Shown piece after piece: positions 26,348 through 36,340 of a stretch of DNA of 64,000 bases. The DNA is taken from NCBI RefSeq assembly GCF_016801865.2, contig NC_068938.1, positions 196,262,429 through 196,326,428 on the forward strand. Reading direction: 5' to 3'. A model generated the notes under the pieces. The model made no database searches. It saw only the letters and a program-made list of their open reading frames with translations, and was not told the origin of the DNA. The position numbers were made by a program, and so were the translations under genes. The first letter of the stretch is position 1. Each line of letters begins with the position of its first letter. The stretch comes from Culex pipiens pallens. Lineage: Eukaryota > Arthropoda > Insecta > Diptera > Culicidae.

Positions 26348-27525
26348 TTTACAGCCGAAAACGTGAAAAACAAGCAAAAATTTTAAAAATTGACTGTAAA
26401 AACATGAAAAAATTAGATTGGCAAAATGTTATGATAGGAGGTGGTAGAATAGGCCAAATACAATCAAAAACAAAGATAAACTCAACAAGAGAAATGCATA
26501 GCATAGCATAGCATTGGTGTCTACCCGCAGCTGCTACTTCGTTATTGACCAGGACCCCCAAACATTGCTCCGTGGACCACAGATGAAAAGTAGGAACCAA
26601 TCATCACCCCTTCGCAATTTTCAAAGGTCCCTATCGCGCTGATCAATACCGACGCCGGTCACGACCAGAGGTAAGACACGGGGAAGTGGATGGGAATGTT
26701 AGCCTATACTTGAGTGATGGGACCGCTAAATCGGCTGCGTCTCCGGCAAAGTATCACATGAGTTTTGAGGGGTTAATACGATGGGTGTGAGGTCAGGATT
26801 CACTGTGGTAGGTGATGCGACCATAAGCAATTTATTTATCGGTTGAAATTTTTAAAATCTTAGGCAGCCCGCAGCCGGAAAGATAGCTGTCTAGGGATTT
26901 TAATATAGTATTAATTCGACCGCGATTCTCCAGAAACTCTCCGTCGGCGTGCCTTCCGATCAACGGTGATGTAGGAAGGGCTTCATTCATCAAAATTATT
27001 TTATATCATGAGCCTTAAAACATATTCGTCGACGTGTCTTCCGATCCTCGATGATATGGAAAGGACTTAATCCAGCAATACGACTTGCCTGTCTCAAAAA
27101 ACAAAAATCGGATCGTTTCTATCGAAAACTATATAAAGAGAACAAAAACTCGTCGGCCTACGAACGCGCGAACTAAAAAAAAATTAAAAAAGAAGAAGAA
27201 GAAAACCAATCACCCCATATACACAAATAGCGACACAAAAGAGACGAAAATAACACGAAAAAGCAGGACTGCGCGTCCCCACAAGCACCGCACTACTGAT
27301 GCCATTGTTTTATTATAATGACCAATCACACCATGCACTCGAACAGCGACACAAAAGAGACGGAAAATAACACGAAAAACGGGTCTGCGCGTCCCCACAG
27401 CCACCGCACTACTGATCATAAACTCAACAAGAGAAATGCAAATAAAAAACTAAAAATGAAACAAGAAAAACATAAAACAAGAGAAGTAAAGTTTCTCATA
27501 GAACAAAAGTTGCTCAATGACCTCC
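26348..27525. repeat. Dispersed repeat interrupted by a retroposed insert
   Basis: 26348-26498 plus 27441-27525 together match the uninterrupted repeat at 32936-33163, including GTGAAAAACAAGCAAAAA, GGCAAAAT and GAAGTAAAGTTT. The interruption is the insert at 26499-27417. Confidence 0.78.
26499..27417 (+). mobile_element. 919-bp retroposed insert with 23-bp target duplication
   Basis: A perfect 23-bp direct repeat (ATAAACTCAAC...AAATGCA) lies on both sides, at 26476-26498 and 27418-27440, and the paralog near 33054-33075 shows the unoccupied site. The insert starts TAGCATAGCATAGCATTGG and has two imperfect direct-repeat pairs: near 26940 and 27030 (CGTCGGCGTGCCTTCCGATC / CGTCGACGTGTCTTCCGATC), and at about 27205-27300 and 27320-27415 (GCGACACAAAAGAGACG, CTGCGCGTCCCCACA). 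It has no poly-A tail and no retrotransposase. The duplication length suggests LINE-type integration. The strand is assigned from resemblance to the 29997 insert and is uncertain. Confidence 0.78.
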
Positions 27526-27959
27526 ACAAAAAATTTGGGCGATATTTTCCAAGAACGGTTTTGGAATCGCAAAAATCCAATTCCAAAGACCTGATAAATA
27601 CAACAAACTAACTCAACAGGTGATCTTCAACCCATTCCATGAAATCACAGCCCCATTAATTCGCTCCCTCCCAAACTTCCATCCCAAGAAACAAAACTCT
27701 TTCCATCTTCATTTTTATTAAATTACCTTGCGCCACCGGTGTGTACGTTCACATGCAAGTTGCAACCTTGAACTCTTCACCCACCACTCGTTTCGGGGGG
27801 ACGCTGACGTCTATTTTTAGCCGCCCGTATAATCGGCAGCATCCCAAAAGTTCCAGCCAAAAAAAAAAAAAAAAAGATCAACCGAACATCATCCAGCAGC
27901 ATCCGCGGAATGCTCCATGCTGCCAGCACGTCGTGAATCAACAGAGTTCGTCCCGTTAA
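27526..27959. other. Non-coding DNA
   Basis: Includes an A15-17 run near 27858. GC content rises toward 27900. No gene is supported. Confidence 0.5.
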
Positions 27960-28184
27960 GTTCCCGGCTCGGTGCGGTAACGGTGAGTTCCGTCTTTCAA
28001 CTTCCGATTTGGAGAGAAGGAGCGAGCGCTCGCGCGAAAAAGTGAGGTTAGAACAGGTTGGGGAGAGCGAGACGGCACCAAAACAGAGAGTGAGAGTTCG
28101 CTCTCACTCGATTCGGTTTTCTCTCTCAGCAATTTCCAACGACTTGTTGGTGCGGAAAAGCGCTTTTCCGACTTTTCCAGTTTC
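27960..28184 (+). promoter_or_regulatory. Possible core promoter region
   Basis: A GC-rich stretch dense in GAGA-type and CGCTCG motifs precedes an initiator-like TCAGTG at 28183-28188 (A+1 at 28185). At +29 to +32 it reads GTTG, close to a downstream promoter element. A donor-like ACG|GTGAGT at about 27979 could end an alternative upstream first exon. All of this is inferred from motif matches. Confidence 0.35.
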
Positions 28185-29108
28185 AGTGTTGTCTCCGACA
28201 CGGTGCCGAACTGTTGTGACGGACGGACACACGTGTGGAGTTGTTCCGGGGTTTCGCGCGCGGTTTTGGGCCCGCGGTTTTCGGAGAGGGGGACACAAAC
28301 TGGGAGGAAGAAGACCTTTTAGATGTGTTCTGTGTTCTGAAGTTCTTGGACTAAAGTGTGTGACTTTTTCGTTTTCGGTGTCCCGTTGAGTTTTGAGTCC
28401 AGTTTTGAACGTTTCTTCGGTTAACTTTGAGTCCTCTGAGGTGTTCAGAAGGGGTAGATCGTTACTTTTGGGGAAGATTTATGTGTAACACGTGGGGGAT
28501 TCTACCAACGATTCTGGAATCTACACGACATAACCTGATTTCACGAAGTTGAAGTGGATTCTACAAAGTGTTGACTTGCATCTGAATGCTCTTAAGGGGA
28601 AGTTGATCTGTCACCATGTCACTTTTAAGAAAACTATAAGAGTTGGAGTTGCAGTGAATTCCACCATGTGACGATTTCTAATTGCTCTTAAGGAGGCATT
28701 CATCTTCAAGGAACCTCCCGGGACATCGAACCTAACCTAGTTCAACCGGAAGACACGCTTCGAGGAGTATAAATTGAAAATGTCGTAATCCAATTAAAAC
28801 GCCGGCGGCCTGCAAGCAACCAAGTTGTACCAGGTTGTACTACCCCCCATTGACGGTGGTCGGTAGAATTTGGTGTCCCCAAGCAGGAGACGACTTGTCA
28901 CCAACTATCATCGGAAGAAAAAAAATCGATAATCGGCGAAGAAATTGCAGCCTACCTCCGCCACGGGGCTGCCCAGACTAGACAAGTTGAAACCGTACTA
29001 CAAGTGTGTGTGAGTGTGACTGTGTGTAATTCGTTCAAAGTAATATCACTTGGATATCGATTGGACTTTGTTTACCTGACGCGAGCTCGTGTGTAACATA
29101 TCCGAGAG
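28185..29108 (+). other. Candidate non-coding 5' leader exon
   Basis: The stretch is GC-richer and less repetitive than its surroundings, with an initiator-like motif at its start and a consensus splice donor GAGAG|GTACGT at its end (29108/29109). It contains no long open frame in the sense direction, as expected of a leader. It could be the first exon of a plus-strand gene that continues through the acceptor at 35330. Transcript data would be needed; a CpG-rich regulatory block is the alternative. Confidence 0.35.
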
Positions 29109-29973
29109 GTACGTCCTAGCAGTGTGTGGTGGCGGATAATAATTGTGGATTAATGGGCGATGCAGCCACTTTTCCCTCACACCCACCTTCGGGGAAAAAG
29201 ATTCATAACTTTTACTTTTAAGATTGTAGTTGTGGGGATTTCTTTTTATATTGGTGGTCTATTCAAGGTGAACGGTGCACCGAGGCGTTTGTTAATGGAC
29301 ATGACAAAAGGTGTTTTTTATGGTAATTACAGGAAGGGTAATGGCTCGGGATTCAGGTTAGAAGAGAGTTTGAACATTTATGAGTTATGAATAATATATG
29401 TATGACAAGAACGATAAAAAATACCAAAATTCATCGATTTTTTATTCGTTATAGTTTGAAACAGAAAAATGTTGCAATAATTTCAAATTTGTGCAAAATA
29501 TTTTTCATTAAAAATAAAATAAAACGCAATTAAAAAAATATTATATTCTTTTTCTGACTCTATCTGGCAGTTGAGTTAAATATGTTCTGATGAAATTTTG
29601 TTAACTGTCTTTTCCCGTTATTTTTTGTAATCATAGCGAGTTGTCATTGGGATTGCATATCTATGATTATTTTTTCTTTCATTCAAACATAACCATTGCT
29701 TTGATCCTTAAGAAAATATGTTTTATTTGATTCTGTGTGTTTCTGGCTTTTTCCACACATGGCTGGTATGAAGAATTATTTTTGTTTTTTTTTTTTTTAA
29801 ATATTCTTGTGGATTTTTCCAAAATCGAGCAGTTATAATTCGAAATTTTTTGAGAGTTCTAGCAATTTTATAAGGAACTTATTTAAAACGCAATTTGTGT
29901 TTAAAAAAAAAACCTCTTATTTTATGCATTTAGGCCGTTGCAAGTATTTTTCAAAGTTAATGTTGTCGTCCTG
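29109..29973. other. AT-rich non-coding DNA
   Basis: No gene or element is seen, except a T16 run near 29783-29798. In the tentative gene model this is intron. Confidence 0.5.
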
Positions 29974-29996
29974 TATAATCAGGGGGAAATTTTTTT

Positions 29997-30081
29997 GAGC
30001 ATGAGCATGGTTGACTGCCAATGAGCTGCTACTCCGTTATTGACGGATCAGCTGAAGTTACACAATGAACCAACAGATGAT
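29997..30081 (+). mobile_element. 85-bp retroposed insert with 23-bp target duplication
   Basis: The 23-bp direct repeat TATAATCAGGG...TTTTTTT occurs at 29974-29996 and 30082-30104. Between them lies only 85 bp, containing CAATGAGCTGCTACTCCGTT, which resembles CGCAGCTGCTACTTCGTTAT in the 919-bp insert at 26499. Both also share an ACAGATGA-type motif. Confidence 0.78.
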
Positions 30082-30104
30082 TATAATCAGGGGGAAATTT
30101 TTTT

Positions 30105-30628
30105 TTCGAAAAACTTTCAATCAATTGATAACCAGTTAGAATGAATTTGTCTGCGCTTCTAATCATATTTAGCATGGTTAAACTCCTTTGAAGACATTTT
30201 AAATTTTCATGAAATATCAATGTACAGTTCAACGAAAAGTTTTCATTTTTTGCGAAAAAAAAAACCATCAATACATCGATATTTTGAAAACTAATGATTG
30301 GAATGCAACTGAACGCGTGTAAAATGCATGTTAAGACACTTTTTTCATGCAAATGTTGAAACCATGGCTCGTAAATATAATATTTAAACCTTTTTTTGTG
30401 GAATATATTTTCAAATATGAGCTCGTTGGTTCCTAGATCTTCAAAATGCAAATTACATTTTTACGAGATGTTTTCAAATATTCAGCTAGTTTTTTCTTAA
30501 AAGCCCAACTAATAATTTTTTCATAAAACGTGGCGCTTTTAAATTGGTCTAGCCGTTTTGGAGATATGTTTTTTTGAAAAATATGCTTTTTGCGAAAATC
30601 GACGAAAAATTCATTTTTTAGACCGCCC
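30105..30628. other. AT-rich non-coding DNA
   Basis: A 140-codon minus frame (30029-30451) crosses the insert duplication and has no recognisable domain. I see no supported gene. Confidence 0.5.
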
Positions 30629-30639
30629 TATTTTTGATA

Positions 30640-31055
30640 AATATCAAAAAACTAAATTATTCGCTCTACAGCATTGTCTTGGCGTTCTCGATTGCGAGAT
30701 TCCTACTCGAAACTAAGTGTCCGAAGGCTTGATTGTTGAGGCAATTGCAAACCTCTTTTTACACCTAAGGCTTCCATCCACCCGGGATTCAAACTGACGA
30801 CCTTTGGATTGTTAGTCCAAATGCCTACCAGCGACTCCACCGAGAAAGGACCCAGGGAGACGACTCCTACACCTGGATTGAGCTAACGACCTAACCTTCT
30901 AGGTTGGACCGGGGCCAACATTTACTTCCCCGTCCGACGGAAGGCGTGGTCAGACAAATCTCGTCTCGAAAAATGCCACCGGGACCGTCTGGGATCGAAC
31001 CCAGGCCGGCTGGGTGAGAGGCAACCACGCTTACCCTTACACCACGGTCCCGGAT
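30640..31055 (-). mobile_element. Two-domain tRNA-derived SINE, copy 2 (longer form)
   Basis: Same family and strand as 22997-23343. A perfect 11-bp duplication TATTTTTGATA flanks it at 30629-30639 and 31056-31066. The first tRNA-like domain is at the right end (B-box region GGGATCGAACCC on the plus strand near 30991), the second near 30780-30850. It keeps about 70 bp near 30676-30755 that copy 1 lacks, so it is closer to full length. Pol III transcription from the internal A and B boxes is expected for this class. Confidence 0.87.
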
Positions 31056-31066
31056 TATTTTTGATA

Positions 31067-31946
31067 GAAGCATCCAAATCGCCAAACAACAAAATACGGG
31101 TCTTATTATTTTACTAAGGAACTGAGCCTAATCGTAGCACTTTTGATTTGGAAACATCCTGCTTGACGTGGAATCGCTGTACTACTAGTTTTTCTTTAAA
31201 ATACACCTTTTATGTTTTTTTCCAATTTTTTCAACAACTCCGTTTTGGCCAAATAAAAATCACTTACTTCGAACATGTTTAGATGTGGTCTTGAACTTTG
31301 TAAATAATATGATCAAAAGCAAAATTAAATTTATAATCGGGTTCATCAAATTTTTGTTGAGTGCACGCGCTATTTTCAAGTTATAGCCGTATAAGGGTTG
31401 ATACGTGGTTGAAGTATATTTTTGATGTTTTTTTAAAGTGTCCTTGGATGTCCATGTCTTATAAAAAAGATATTTAAATATCTATAAAAATTGTTCGCAT
31501 TTATGCCCAATTTATGCCTTTATTTTTTTTCTTAGCATTTTCCAATAAGCAGTCATTTTTCAACTGACGATATCTCGAAAAATTTTGTTCCGATTTGCAT
31601 AGTTTAAAATTAAAATCTTAAGAATAAAAAAAAATGGAAATTTTCCTATCAGGCCTCACATTTCAAAAAGGCTAGAACATAATTTTTGGATCTTATGAAA
31701 TGTTAGCATTTTTCTATTCTCATTGGAAAACGCTTAAAAAAATTATGTTTTTTTTAATTTTTTGCAGTGCTTTATCAGAGCAACTATTTGTGCAATTTTC
31801 AATATATTTTTGCTCAGAAATCAACATACTTTTTTCGTACTTGAAATAATCCCTTAGATGGATACATGACAACGGTGCATTTTCGTAACACAATGTTTTT
31901 CATTTTACATTAAATTTGGTTCTTGAATATTTTTTGAAAAATAATA
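31067..31946. other. Degraded repeat DNA
   Basis: 31380-31870 has phrases like those of the GAGCA foldback arms (AACTGACGATATCTCGAAAA, CATTTCAAAAAGGC, GAAATGTTAGC) and is probably an old, unrecognisable relative. No gene. Confidence 0.45.
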
Positions 31947-32396
31947 AGGCCGATGCAAATATTTAAAACAAATTTTGTCCCTCGGCCCTGGCCGAGGTCA
32001 AGGGGGGGGGGCAAAAAAATAAAAAAATATAAAAATTTAAATAACAAGCCATAGTCTTCACATTTAAATGAAAAAAGTGTTTTAAAATGCATTTTACACT
32101 AGTTCAGTTGTTTTGCAATCATTAGTTTTCAAAAAATCTAAGATCTGACAAAAACAAAAATTTTATAGAAAAAAAAAGATTAGGCATCGAAAATTTTCAA
32201 AAAATCTTAAGATTTTTTTATAAACCCAAACATGCTTAAAATGATTTTAAACGCAGGAGAATGTATTTTAATTTGATTTCAGCTGGTTGATTTTGAAGTT
32301 TATTGGAATAATATTTTTTTTGCACCCTGATTTTTCGAGCCAATTTTGAAGGGGGGGGGGGTGACAAAAACTTTTAAAAATATTTGTACCAGCCTA
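31947..32396. mobile_element. MITE-like element with G-run subterminal repeats
   Basis: The ends are imperfect inverted repeats (AAGGCCGATGCAAATATTT near 31947 and, inverted, AGGCTGGTACAAATATTTTT near 32395), each followed inward by a 10-11 bp G or C run (31999-32011, 32350-32361). It is non-coding, about 450 bp. Confidence 0.6.
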
Positions 32397-32935
32397 AGAA
32401 AAATAAAAAAAAAGTAGTTTTAGGAGGTTTATTTTTTTCTGAATTATCTTCGTTATAAGATACATCTTTGCTAAGACCCTCAAGTCGATCTTAACACCCC
32501 TTTCTGAGATACAGATTTTAGAATATTTACATACAAATTTTGTGTAGTAAGCTGTATGGAGACTTGCACGGACGAACCATAGATTCCGAATGCCTTCTTT
32601 AGTCACAGGGAAGTCCCGACAAAAAGTGTCGATCAAAAAACCATTTTCGGAACCAATTAAATTATCTTTCTTTTAACCATGTACAACCGTTCAGCCTTCA
32701 AATGGGCTTAGATTTAAAAAATTGCCGACAATCAATTGTTCAACCAACTCTCACTCTTAAAACTTTAGAAAATTTATGAGTTGGAAGTTTTACTTGTTTT
32801 ATGTGACTTTAACTTTGGCTGTGTTTTTCACTAACATTTCCTATATTTAAAGTAGAAGTATGCAGTATTTTTTTTAAGTGTCCCAGACTATGCCTCTACG
32901 GATTTTGTTTACAATTTTAATGATAATGGTGTAAT
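32397..32935. other. Non-coding DNA
   Basis: Short frames only, nothing recognisable. Confidence 0.5.
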
Positions 32936-33163
32936 TTTACAGCAGAAAATGTGAAAAACAAGCAAAAAATTGAAAAAAGTGACTTTACAAAATATGAAAT
33001 AATTAGATAGGCAAAATTTAATGATAGGAGGCTAAATTCCAAAAACAAACATAAACTAAACAAGATAAATGCAAGTTAAAACACTAAAAATTAAGCAAGA
33101 AAAACATAAAACACGAGAAGTAAAGTTTTTCGTGGAACAAAAGTTGCTCAAAATGACCTCCTG
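32936..33163. repeat. Dispersed repeat, uninterrupted copy
   Basis: Matches 26348-26498 plus 27441-27525 and provides the unoccupied form of the site that received the 919-bp insert. From GTGAAAAACAAGC to CAAAATGACCTCC it has no coding potential. Confidence 0.75.
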
Positions 33164-33616
33164 AACACGGGAAAAATGTAAATCTTCGAAAAAAAAATTG
33201 GGTAGTAGAGGGTTAAAACTTCAATTTTACCAAAAATCATCCTTTTTAATTGATAAGGGAAAGGATGAGAACGTTTTTAATATTTTTAGTTCAGACAAGA
33301 ATATTGACTTTTTTATAGCTCATACATATTTTTTTCAGTATTTGAGAATATTTTTTTTGGTTGAGTCCTAACCTAATTTTCCTATTGCGGGCATTTCTTA
33401 TTAACTTTGTAGCAAAAATATTGTTAAGTGACGTAAGACGTGGTTATATTTATGCTTCTGTTTCAAATTAAAACATGCAAATTTTCTGAAAAATCAACAA
33501 AAATATTTTGTTGGCGAAGTTTCACGTTTTCTCCGATCTGCGGTCCCAATGATAATAAAAAAAAATTAAATTTCTATTTATTTCTGAAAAGTTTCTTTAC
33601 GATTGTACTAGTTTTG
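33164..33616. other. AT-rich non-coding DNA
   Basis: No gene or clear element is seen. Confidence 0.5.
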
Positions 33617-34443
33617 GGTGGTTTTTGCCTTCCTCACCTCAATGAGGAAAGGCTATAAAATCACTCGAAAAACGAACTTCTTAATTTGACCTCTTAGACC
33701 CACCTTCATGTATACATATCGACTCAGAATCAAATTCTGTGCAAATGTCTGAGCGAGGGTTGGATGTTGATCAAAATAATTGCACTTGATTATCTCGGGA
33801 CTGGCTGAACTGATTTTGTCCGTTTTGGCCTCATTCGATCCGTCTTTGGGTCCCCTAAGTCACTTTCTATAAATGGTGATGTTTAGTTAAGTACTTCAAA
33901 AGTTATGCTTAAAAAACTATTTTGACTTAAGTCTGCAAGATTGTAAAAAGGGTGGTTTCTGTAAGGAAACCCGTCATGTTATACATGTTTAGAAAGGTAT
34001 TTTAAAGATCTTTCCAACGCGTCCAAAATGTTGAAGGTTTGATAACCCTATCAAAAGTTATGGCCACTGATGTGTTATTTATACACTTTTTTTTAGGCCG
34101 GATCTCAAAAATTTGGATGAAAATCGTTAGATAGGTAATCAAAAAACCTTTCCAACGAGCCCAAAAGATTGAAGATCTGACAACGCTATCAACAGTTATG
34201 AGCAATTGTGCAAAAATATAATTTTGACAGATACAAAAATATTGCAAAAGATCCGACTGAGGCAGCACTAATCTGGAATCGGTCTCGTTAGCCCAAGCTT
34301 TCTTCATGTTATGGCTTTTTATGGCAGAAACGTAAGTAACGCTTTATAGCATTTTGTTTGCATGTATTCAGGCGCATTTGAATACAAGCAGAAAGCGTTT
34401 TCAATTGATTTTAGGAGGAAGGCACCAATCACTGAGGTGGTTT
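33617..34443. mobile_element. GCCTTCCTCAC-family TIR element, low-copy-unit form
   Basis: The left end has GTTTTTGCCTTCCTCACC; the right end, inverted, reads TTGGTGCCTTCCTCC. The interior has one full and one partial version of a unit that, as reverse complement, matches the 164-bp satellite of 46430-48420: GGCCGGATCTCA, CCTTTCCAACGAG and GATTGAAGATCTGACAAC align. It also shares AGACCCACCTTCATGTATAC with the end of that larger element. Confidence 0.72.
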
Positions 34444-35329
34444 AAAGTAACGTTTTTTTTAAATAGATTCAAATGATGTTTATTGTATTTTTAAATCGGA
34501 GTATTTCAGAATAAATTTACTTTCAAAAAATTTAGCTGATTATTAGGATGTAACAAAAATTACTTAATGGCAGACATTCAAATGCTTGTTACTGTAGTTT
34601 CAAATATGAGCTTGACAGCTGGTTTTAATGATTACACAACTCGAAATTGATGTCAGTTAACGCTTCAATTTTATCAAGGTATTGTAGATTTGGGCTTCCT
34701 GGACACGCTTTAATCGACAGAATTGAAATGGAATTTCCTGCCAGTAAATAAAATTAAAGCAAAAATGATGTCAGTAAAAATAGTTCAGTTCGTCAAGATT
34801 TGAGCTTCCTGAACAAGCTTTATCGACAGAATTAAAATTTTGTGAATTTCCTGCCAGTAAATAAAAATGGAAATTTATGGTATAAATGGTATGCAATTAT
34901 TTTAAGCAACCATGCGCACTTCCTTATTTTTGCTACTCCTATAGACAAACGTGGGTGCGCATGGTTGCTAAAGATAATTTCTTAGCATTCATACAATTGT
35001 ATTTATAGGCAGAGAATCCACAATATTAATTCTGTCGATTGAAACATGGAGTATACCTTGATGATTCAAAAGCGCTTAATGATATCAACTTTGAAAATGT
35101 CGAGTTGTGTTATGTTTCCTCTTCCAACAAAATTAAATAATAATCATGCACATCAAAGACTAACTTTTCCCCCTCTTCACATATATCGGGAAAAGTGCAT
35201 CGAAATCAAACACCGTTCCAACCAACTCGCTGTAATTTTCCCACTCCGTTACATGTGCAGTGCATTTTCCACACCATCATCATCGCCATCCGTTCTAACG
35301 ATCTCTATCCTTTTGTCGTTATTTTCCAG
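34444..35329. other. Non-coding DNA with a tandem duplication and a hairpin
   Basis: About 34685-34770 and 34795-34865 are imperfect direct repeats (GCTTCCTG, CGACAGAATT, GAATTTCCTGCCAGTAAATA). The hairpin at 34895-34979 is listed separately. 35150-35330 becomes GC-richer and ends at a good splice acceptor. Confidence 0.55.
34895..34979. ncRNA. Stable 85-nt hairpin, pre-miRNA-like or small MITE
   Basis: AGCAACCATGCGCAC (34905-34919) pairs perfectly with GTGCGCATGGTTGCT (34955-34969). After one A/A mismatch a further 9 pairs follow, one of them G:T. The loop is about 35 nt. The size suits a microRNA precursor, but a MITE remnant or chance repeat is equally possible. Confidence 0.25.
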
Positions 35330-35800
35330 GAAGAAAAAAAAAACCCCTTCGTGATTGCAACATCTCGCTCTCTCGTTGTGCAAGTAAGCCCGAAATGAAA
35401 AGGAAAAATTGTGCATTTTGAACAAGACGGAAACAGTAACAAGCTTCGATTTCCCACTTCGATGCTCCCAAGTGAAAAAAGAAAACCCAAGTGGCGGGAA
35501 AATAAAAAGTTGTTAATGACCATTAAAGGTTGAAAAGAGCTGGAGTGGTGGCAACGATTAGCTGCCAGGACCATCCAGGTTTTTTCCCCCTGGAGATTGG
35601 ATATCGGAGGAAAATCGATTGGGTGCTCCAAACTTGGGTGTTGGACCGAAAAAAAAAAGTTAAAAAAGTTGAGTGAATTTTGTGACGCGACGAAGCTGGA
35701 AGGGGGAAATTGGGAAATTTGTGGAAAAAGTGTCGCCGCGGAAGTCAGTGCGCGCGATAAGAGAGGAAAAACCGGTGAAAAATCGTGGAGGGGAGGAAAA
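35330..35800 (+). other. Candidate 5' leader exon 2
   Basis: It is preceded by a strong acceptor (pyrimidine tract then TTATTTTCCAG at 35329) and ends at a consensus donor GGAAAA|GTGAGT. It is GC-richer single-copy DNA with no long gene-like frame, so non-coding leader is the best reading. The opposite strand has a 108-codon frame (35305-35631) without domains, taken as chance. Confidence 0.35.
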
Positions 35801-36031
35801 GTGAGTAAAAATAGCTTTTCAAATTGAAAAGGTCACTTTTGTTGGTGTTGTTGTCGGCGACGCGATATTGATAGCATTGGCTTTGGGTTCTGTCCTTTTG
35901 ATTATAATTCAATTGTGAGATAAAGTGTGGAAAGTTTCTGACCTCTTTTTAAAAGTTCGTAAAATTTGTTGTGATCCAAGCGAAAAAAAGTCCCTCAAGG
36001 TTATTCCGTTTTCCCTTTTAAAACCCTCAAA

Positions 36032-36337
36032 GTTCCCGGAGCAGCACACTTTCCAATAAAAATACAAGACATATTGGCAGCCAGACGTGCCTGGAAGGAA
36101 GAAGCGCTCTCTGAAAGGTGAAAAACAAGTTGAAACAAATCGAAAAAACTAAGGATAAGCCTCCCAGTTCGAGGAAGAAAACAAAAAAAGAGGTGTAAAA
36201 AAGGTGGAAATACTACAAAATAAGTGGTTGATCGGGCTTTCGGTAAACAACAAACAAGAGGGGTGAATTTCCATCGTAGAAAATAGCTTTGCCACCTGGA
36301 CAACGAGATTGGATGCATGGCAGAGAGGCGCATAAAG
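36032..36337 (+). other. Candidate exon with start codon and splice donor
   Basis: A pyrimidine-rich stretch ending CCCTCAAAG (about 36031) could be an acceptor, and CATAAAG|GTAAGC at 36337/36338 is a good donor. Two overlapping start codons lie just before it. ATG at 36317 gives M-A-E-R-R-I-K in phase 0 to the donor; ATG at 36313 gives M-H-G-R-E-A-H-K in phase 1. If real, the rest of the protein is encoded downstream, perhaps beyond the window. The product cannot be named. Confidence 0.3.
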
Positions 36338-36340
36338 GTA

